Position numbers and translations under genes: made by a program. Source: Mycteria americana (lineage: Eukaryota > Chordata > Aves > Ciconiiformes > Ciconiidae). From it: DNA of 64,000 bases. The notes below the pieces were generated by a model. That model was given only the letters and a program-made list of their open reading frames with translations, did no database searches and was not told the DNA's origin. Positions 60,301 through 64,000 of the stretch are shown one piece after another. Every line of letters begins with the position of its first letter. Positions within the stretch are counted from its first letter, which is position 1. Location of the stretch: positions 90,007,062 to 90,071,061 of the forward strand of contig NC_134367.1 in assembly GCF_035582795.1 (NCBI RefSeq). Direction: 5' to 3'.

Positions 60301-63300
60301 AACTCAGGTAACTTATTTCACAGCTTACTCATTTATGCTTCCTTTCTATTTTTTAGTCATTTGCAATGCAATAGTTGCATGCAATTATAAATTGCTAGCT
60401 AAGAATGAAAAAGAATAATTTTCAGCATTACCACATTCAGTCGGTGTAATTTCAACCCAGTTGCTTCCATAGCTTCTTGCTGAATGTAGCCTCCCCTACC
60501 CCCTTGCAGGAACTCCACAGCAAACTGTTTCCCTGAACTCCATGCACATTAAGCGGTAGTCCCAGCTTCTCAGATGCCAGCCCCTTCTCCCAGCTAAATG
60601 TCACTGTCTTCCAATCATCACAAGCAACAATAGCTCATGTTTCCACAATTACCACCCAAGCCTAATTCCAAATCTTAAGAAAACATTCCAAACATTTAGC
60701 AACACTATTACAAACCTTTTTCAGTAAGCTCTTGTGCTTCTGTTAGAAAACAGTTTAAGACTGTGCTAAGGTTGCTCAAAAGCAACTGGCAGTGCTGAAG
60801 AGACTGCAATGTCTGCGGGTCCATGAAGTTGCAAGAGCCATCGAACAGCGGAACACCTTTTCAAGAATAAATATTAAATCGTTAGCCTACAGAGCAATTC
60901 CAGAGTTTCAAAGTGCACTTAAAGAACTGCGTGCAGTGACATGTGCCAGCAGATCACTGAATAAGCTCAGTTAGAAAGAATGATTTTACGTTTGCAGAAT
61001 GACTACACTGGTACTCACATATTTGGTCAAATTCATCTTTTGTATAGATCACTTTGTTCCACGTCCACTCAAGAACAAACCGTAAATTAGCAGCAGAACT
61101 TGGCTGCTCTTTAAAAAAAGAGAGCAAAAAAGAAGTGAATCAACAATTTCAAACTAAAAAGTTTACAACAGAAAAACAACATAACAAGTACTACCTTCAG
61201 ATGTCCAATGTTTAATGCATCCAGTCAGAAGTTCTAAAGACCCTGTCTGGACAGCAGCTGACAATACCGCTTCTAACTGCTCCTCCTAAACATAACAGAC
61301 AAAAGAAAATGAGAATCTTACCTACTTTCAGTACCCAAACCATCAACAGTAAAGGTTTGTTTCTAACGCTATACTCATTCCGACACCACAAAGTCAATTA
61401 GCACACACGCAACTAATTCCACATTCTTCTTCTTAATTCTAGCCGCAGGCCGGACTGCTTGGCGGTCTGAGGAACACATTACACTTTTCCCCTGACTTTT
61501 CAACTTACTGACGGCCAATTCTAACCTGAGTTGACATCAGAACATCTCATTTGAATGTAAGAGTCTACATCAGGCTTGCAAAATCAACAGTCTAGGGGCT
61601 AGGCCAACTTGCCAAGAAACTGAGTTTACCTACCACGCTGTGCAAAAGCGTTACTTGCCCTAACACACCGCCACAAATCTGGTGAAGAAGCCAGCAGACG
61701 GGAAGATGAGGGCAGTGGGAAGACTGCTCTCCCCCTCCTGCTCATTGCTCCACTGTATGATGGCTAGCTAGCTGACCATTTAGCTTAGATCCTGCCTGGC
61801 TGAAGACGGGCTGTTCACCACAAAGGCTCCATCTCCCTTGAAACTCTTCAGGTGGGAGGGAAAGGTTGGTGCACTGCAAATGGAAAATCTATGAAAGAGC
61901 AGGGTGTAAATTGGGCTAGTAAAAAAGCACATTGGGCTACTGTAGCACACGGCAAAGGCTACAGCAGTGAAGATCTGCTTTGAGAGGCTGCAGAAGAGCC
62001 TGCTGATGAAGGGAAAAGGAGGGGAAGCGGTGATGAAACTGTCAGGTGGAGCTGGCAACAGTAATTGCTTACCACAGCCCACTTCCTTGGAAGCAAAGGA
62101 TCGTGTCTAGCGCAGCAAGCCGACGTTGGCAAGAGCTCGCGTCCGAGTGAGACACCCCCATCGTCAACTACTGCACTGAACCTAATGCTCTGAGAACCTG
62201 ACGGCGATGGAGGTTGTTCTGAGGGAAAGATGCTTTCTGTTGCGCGTGACCAGCACTGGCTGCACGCTTCCTTGCGCGTGTCCGTGGCACAGAATTAATA
62301 GATGGGTCTCTAAAGACAGATCTATTAGGGCTGTTCCCAGTCACACTCAGTACTTTGGATCTAAGAATACTATTACTTCTGCTAACTAACGGCAACACCT
62401 GCATTTCAACGCCACTTGCAACTAATATGAAAATCAGATTATCGTGCCTTGTAGCCTCTCCAGCCCTGTCAGACAAGATGGATGTACTTGATTCCTTCGA
62501 TTCCCTGATAGGCACTCACCTGACTCAAAGTGGATGGCTGGACATCAGCTAGCCTTGGAGACAGCAAGCCGGCTACAAGACACCTATTGTAGCTGTCATG
62601 AATGGCTTCGCTTATTGAAGGACCAGATTTCTTTAAAAAATTCAAGGTCTGAAACATCAATCACAAACTACAGATTAAGACAGCATTATAATTCAATCAC
62701 TAAGGTTCTGGATTACCACTAAGAGAAATAGCATAAGTGTTCACTTAAACTGTCAGAAGGCTTGCATCAGCAATATGCTTTAGGTTAGCAGCCTGACTAA
62801 GCATTACTATGCAGAGTCTTAAAGACGGCAGCCAAACTAACAGTTACGGTTCATAACAAAAATCCTGTAAAACAAAACATCAGCTCTTGCAAGGCTTAAT
62901 TAAGTGTTTTCGAGTCAATACACAGGCCTTTCTTTTTCCCTGAACACTGACACAAAAGACATTCTATATGAGCTAAAACTAACACGCAACTTTAAATCAC
63001 ACTTTGGAAGACCCTTGCTATGCTGCTTTGTGCAGAAGCTGATTTATGCTGCAAATACTTAGTGAGCTGAAACTTAGTTCAGAATTATTTGTTACAATCT
63101 GTGCAGTGGCTCCGAAGCTGTGATTTGGCCAAGTTTGGGAGAAAAAAAATCTCATTTCTTCTTAAACGGTTCAATAAGTTTTCATTTTCTCCATTCTGTC
63201 CTCCTTTTTCAAGCTAATCAGGACAGAATTTCATTCCGTCCTCCTTTTTCAAGCTAATCAGGGTTCCAAACCCTAACTCAGGACCTATGCAGGCAGTTCT

Positions 63301-63683
63301 ATGCAGATGGGTAATAAAGTAGCAGCAGCTTTCCCCGACCTCCACAACAGTTTTGTTCTTGCTCCTAGAGCAACCTTGTATTCCTTTCCAGACATGCAAT
63401 CCCCGATCGTGCTTCAACAGGAGACAATGGTAGGTTTACAGTCCCAAGAGCGGAGCTAAAACACTACCATTTGCACAAAACTGGCAGGATACAATTGCAA
63501 TTATGCGTGTGGATGGGCAGGATGAGCATAAAATGGTCTCTGGCACTGAAAGCAGTGCAGTAGAAAAGGTAGAAAAGGTACACCTCTTGACATTCTCAAT
63601 CAAGATACAGTAAAAGATCACCTCCTTCTGGAAGCCGGTGCAAGTCATATGAACAACTCCGGAGGTCAGCAAGCACGTACCAT
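40552..63683 (-). CDS. AHCTF1: AHCTF1 (ELYS nucleoporin), 3' two-thirds of the gene
   Basis: ELYS binds chromatin and recruits the Nup107–160 complex to start nuclear pore assembly after mitosis. It is also found at kinetochores. Exons in this window join in phase to about 1,636 residues, corresponding to roughly human residue 485 to the C-terminus. They cover the last strand region of the beta-propeller, the helical ELYS domain (63.7–53.1 kb), a linker with a PP1-docking-type RVSF, and a disordered tail rich in (S/T)PRR and AT-hook-like basic motifs. The first ~485 residues lie beyond the window. No disabling change was seen. The tail is shorter than the human one and diverges at its end. 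Introns are short, from 101 bases to about 2.1 kb. Confidence 0.97.
44426..44610 (-). CDS. AHCTF1: AHCTF1 exon, disordered acidic region
   Basis: The acceptor is CTTCCAG|CTGTGA and the donor is ATTCAT|GTAAGT. It encodes [17 protein letters not shown] and ends LPKTEEIH, which continues as VIEE in the last exon. Human reads PDTQEIHVIEQE. Confidence 0.9.
45294..45400 (-). CDS. AHCTF1: AHCTF1 exon, poorly conserved linker
   Basis: The acceptor (TTCATGAAG|TGAAAC, after a CT-rich tract) and the donor (GCAT|GTATGT) fit the phases of both neighbours. The frame gives [19 protein letters not shown] and LSESPEADS. An alternative donor at 45,300 (GACA|GTGCAT) keeps the same phase. I cannot match it closely to human ELYS, so borders are less certain. 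Confidence 0.65.
46312..46414 (-). CDS. AHCTF1: AHCTF1 exon, disordered region
   Basis: The acceptor is TTTTTGTAG|GGTTTG and the donor is GTGAGGG|GTAAGT. It encodes [17 protein letters not shown] and [14 protein letters not shown]. Phase matches the exon at 48,288. Confidence 0.85.
48288..48717 (-). CDS. AHCTF1: AHCTF1 exon, acidic serine-rich region
   Basis: The acceptor is TTAAAAAG|GTAACA and the donor is GAAGCTG|GTGTGT. The run [40 protein letters not shown] follows the order of human SFFLNSPEKE, EKLDVSKGNSSV and TTLEYQDAPSPEDLEE. The composition is that of a disordered linker rich in E, D and S. Confidence 0.93.
50019..50216 (-). CDS. AHCTF1: AHCTF1 exon with PP1-docking-type motif
   Basis: The acceptor is TTTCATAG|AGGGCT and the donor is GTTGGG|GTAAGC. 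It encodes [12 protein letters not shown], an SPGRSVSPP run and [15 protein letters not shown] (50,055–50,066) is a canonical RVxF site for protein phosphatase 1. Human has RISF at the same place, and ELYS/MEL-28 is known to recruit PP1. Confidence 0.95.
51492..51687 (-). CDS. AHCTF1: AHCTF1 exon
   Basis: The acceptor is TCTTAACAG|ATTGCT and the donor is GTTAAG|GTTTGT. It encodes [14 protein letters not shown] and [13 protein letters not shown]. Both ends match human RLLDLVVQPVP and [13 protein letters not shown] closely. Confidence 0.95.
52127..52144. repeat. (CA)9 microsatellite in an AHCTF1 intron
   Basis: A pure CA run is preceded by a TACGCGTGCACG alternation and followed by TATATATG. 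It is likely polymorphic. Confidence 0.85.
52197..52304 (-). CDS. AHCTF1: AHCTF1 exon
   Basis: The acceptor is TTCATTCTAG|TCCTCG and the donor is TTCCAG|GTATAG. It encodes [20 protein letters not shown], matching human APELPEAFFGTPISKASQK. Confidence 0.94.
52843..52993 (-). CDS. AHCTF1: AHCTF1 exon
   Basis: The acceptor is GCTTTACAG|TCGCAA and the donor is GATAG|GTAAGC. It encodes [10 protein letters not shown] and [17 protein letters not shown]. Human has SRPKPLSAV and SVFINNVLSKIGEVW. Confidence 0.95.
53079..53226 (-). CDS. AHCTF1: AHCTF1 exon, end of helical domain
   Basis: The acceptor is ATTCGTCAG|AATGAT and the donor is AGAGAAG|GTAATT. It encodes [19 protein letters not shown] and [20 protein letters not shown], one of the best conserved ELYS segments. 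Confidence 0.96.
53961..53984 (-). CDS. AHCTF1: Possible AHCTF1 micro-exon (24 bases)
   Basis: TTTCTAGCTGAG|AGCCGC…GCACAG|GTAAAA could define a 24-base in-phase exon encoding SRLDVNAQ, between the exon ending SMKVNLM and the one beginning NDRDP. In the human protein as I remember it these two flanks join directly, so this would be an optional or lineage-specific insert. The evidence is only the two splice-like sites and the frame. Confidence 0.3.
54131..54191. repeat. Three copies of AGGTGTTGAAATACT
   Basis: Units lie at 54,131–54,145 and 54,146–54,160, with a third at 54,177–54,191 after a partial AGGTGTAGG unit. It is a small minisatellite in an AHCTF1 intron. Confidence 0.85.
54303..54434 (-). 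CDS. AHCTF1: AHCTF1 exon, helical domain
   Basis: The acceptor is TTCTCACAG|GAGTGT and the donor is CTTATG|GTAAGC. It encodes [12 protein letters not shown] and [17 protein letters not shown]. Human has ECLVKFLQSSA and [17 protein letters not shown]. Confidence 0.96.
54529..54673 (-). CDS. AHCTF1: AHCTF1 exon, helical domain
   Basis: The acceptor is AATTGCAG|GTGCAT and the donor is GAACAG|GTAAGT. It encodes [29 protein letters not shown] and KLPFTDTEQ, nearly identical to human. Confidence 0.97.
54843..55030 (-). CDS. AHCTF1: AHCTF1 exon, helical domain
   Basis: The acceptor is CTTCTACAG|AATTCG and the donor is TCCAATAG|GTAAAG. It encodes [34 protein letters not shown] and [10 protein letters not shown]. 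Human has LDLLFHPATAKPLSWQH and SQGEHRQALRYIQTMKP. Confidence 0.96.
55798..55944 (-). CDS. AHCTF1: AHCTF1 exon, helical domain
   Basis: The acceptor is TGATATCAG|ACAATT and the donor is TATGAC|GTAAGT. It encodes [18 protein letters not shown] and [15 protein letters not shown], very close to human. Confidence 0.97.
57138..57194 (-). CDS. AHCTF1: AHCTF1 exon, helical domain
   Basis: The acceptor is CATTTCAG|GCACTG and the donor is GCAATC|GTATCC. The 19 codons include [13 protein letters not shown] and DKHAI, joining TIYLLLDI in the next exon. Confidence 0.93.
57256..57280. repeat. G-tract G7CG17 in a 124-base AHCTF1 intron
   Basis: On the + strand seven G, a C and seventeen G run together. 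The transcript therefore carries C17GC7 inside the short intron 57,195–57,318. It has G-quadruplex / i-motif potential and is prone to length error in sequencing. Confidence 0.9.
57319..57442 (-). CDS. AHCTF1: AHCTF1 exon, helical domain
   Basis: The acceptor is TGTTGCAG|AGGAAA and the donor is TTACAT|GTGAGT. It encodes [17 protein letters not shown] and [16 protein letters not shown]. Human has [16 protein letters not shown]. Confidence 0.97.
58964..59057 (-). CDS. AHCTF1: AHCTF1 exon, helical domain
   Basis: The acceptor is GCCTGTAG|ATGACG and the donor is TATCAAG|GTAAGA. It encodes [14 protein letters not shown] and [17 protein letters not shown]. Confidence 0.95.
59826..59930 (-). CDS. 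AHCTF1: AHCTF1 exon, helical domain
   Basis: The acceptor is TTTTTTCAG|GTTTTG and the donor is GGTTTAG|GTAAGC. It encodes [18 protein letters not shown] and [12 protein letters not shown]. Confidence 0.95.
60716..60856 (-). CDS. AHCTF1: AHCTF1 exon, helical domain
   Basis: The acceptor is CTTGAAAAG|GTGTTC and the donor is GAAAAAG|GTTTGT. It encodes [18 protein letters not shown] and [19 protein letters not shown]. Confidence 0.95.
61019..61108 (-). CDS. AHCTF1: AHCTF1 exon, helical domain
   Basis: The acceptor is TTTTTAAAG|AGCAGC and the donor is AAATAT|GTGAGT. It encodes [20 protein letters not shown]. Human has [20 protein letters not shown]. Confidence 0.96.
61195..61285 (-). CDS. AHCTF1: AHCTF1 exon, helical domain
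   Basis: The acceptor is TTATGTTTAG|GAGGAG and the donor is TCTGAAG|GTAGTA. It encodes [16 protein letters not shown] and [10 protein letters not shown]. Confidence 0.95.
62520..62648 (-). CDS. AHCTF1: AHCTF1 exon, start of helical domain
   Basis: The acceptor is GATGTTTCAG|ACCTTG and the donor is AGTCAG|GTGAGT. It encodes [15 protein letters not shown] and [19 protein letters not shown]. Human has [11 protein letters not shown] and [19 protein letters not shown]. Confidence 0.96.
63192..63262. repeat. 40-base tandem duplication with an internal inverted repeat
   Basis: CATTCTGTCCTCC… (63,192–63,222) recurs 40 bases later at 63,232–63,262 with one visible change. The first unit and spacer hold a perfect inverted repeat: ATTCTGTCCT and AGGACAGAAT. 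Confidence 0.85.
63622..63683 (-). CDS. AHCTF1: AHCTF1 exon, end of beta-propeller region (first exon in window)
   Basis: The acceptor is TTTCTGCAG|ATGGTA and the donor is AAGGAG|GTGATC. It encodes [20 protein letters not shown], matching human [20 protein letters not shown]. Earlier exons lie beyond 64,000. Confidence 0.95.
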
Positions 63684-64000
63684 CTGCAGAAACAATGAAC
63701 GTTTGGCAACATTCCACGCTCTCACAGTTATGTTATGACCTGTTTACATCTTTTAAATAGCAGTATCTGGAAAGATATAACTAAGCGATCATCACATCAC
63801 TTACTTACTTACAAACTTTTTTAAAACAAATTACTGTGTGTAGAAATTTCACCTCTAGTGCTGTTGAGGTGCTGTGCTTTGAGCTTCAGTTCAAAGGCAT
63901 TTCATTTTATAACCATCCCCACTTCACAGGCTACGTTACAAAAGCACCAAACCCCAAAACTCAGCAGACCGCCACATATGTTTCACAAGATTAAATACTC

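Overview
The window is nuclear DNA from a bird. The support is CR1 LINE 3' ends with the terminal octamer ATGATTCT, avian-type endogenous retrovirus (ERV) LTRs, and two vertebrate genes in the SCCPDH–AHCTF1 order also found on human 1q44. I cannot name the species. No prokaryotic genes, tRNA, rRNA or CRISPR arrays were seen.

Layout. 1–26,547 is gene-poor, AT-rich intergenic DNA. It holds a reverse CR1 fragment (~3.5 kb), an antisense-oriented LTR (10.8–11.3 kb), a better preserved CR1 3' end (22.6–23.4 kb), an old CR1 relic (25.65–26.06 kb) and several open frames I do not recognise. A second LTR (26,548–27,092) ends about 400 bases before the SCCPDH start codon, at the edge of a CpG island (~27.23–28.26 kb). 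SCCPDH runs on the + strand from 27,498 to 37,351. All 12 coding exons join in frame into a predicted 437-residue protein. Intron 5 carries a 1.0-kb ERV remnant flanked by ~95-base direct repeats. AHCTF1, which encodes the nucleoporin ELYS, runs on the - strand from the right edge of the window to a stop at 40,552. The window holds 23 confident or likely coding exons plus one possible 24-base micro-exon. They cover the end of the beta-propeller, the helical domain and the disordered, basic C-terminal tail. The 5' part of the gene lies beyond 64,000.

The two genes are tail to tail. The 3.2 kb between their stop codons contains the SCCPDH polyadenylation signal, a 214-base copy of the start of the last AHCTF1 coding exon (37,687–37,900, 7 differences by eye), a hairpin and short direct repeat at the edge of that copy, and an ERV piece with LTR and primer-binding site in the same orientation as AHCTF1. 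This copied exon fragment is the most unusual structure in the window.

The genes are not known to work together. SCCPDH is a membrane-associated, saccharopine-dehydrogenase-like oxidoreductase of unsettled substrate. ELYS binds chromatin and seeds nuclear pore assembly after mitosis. I found no new gene system. Exon boundaries come from GT–AG sites, phase and remembered similarity to the human proteins, not from transcripts.
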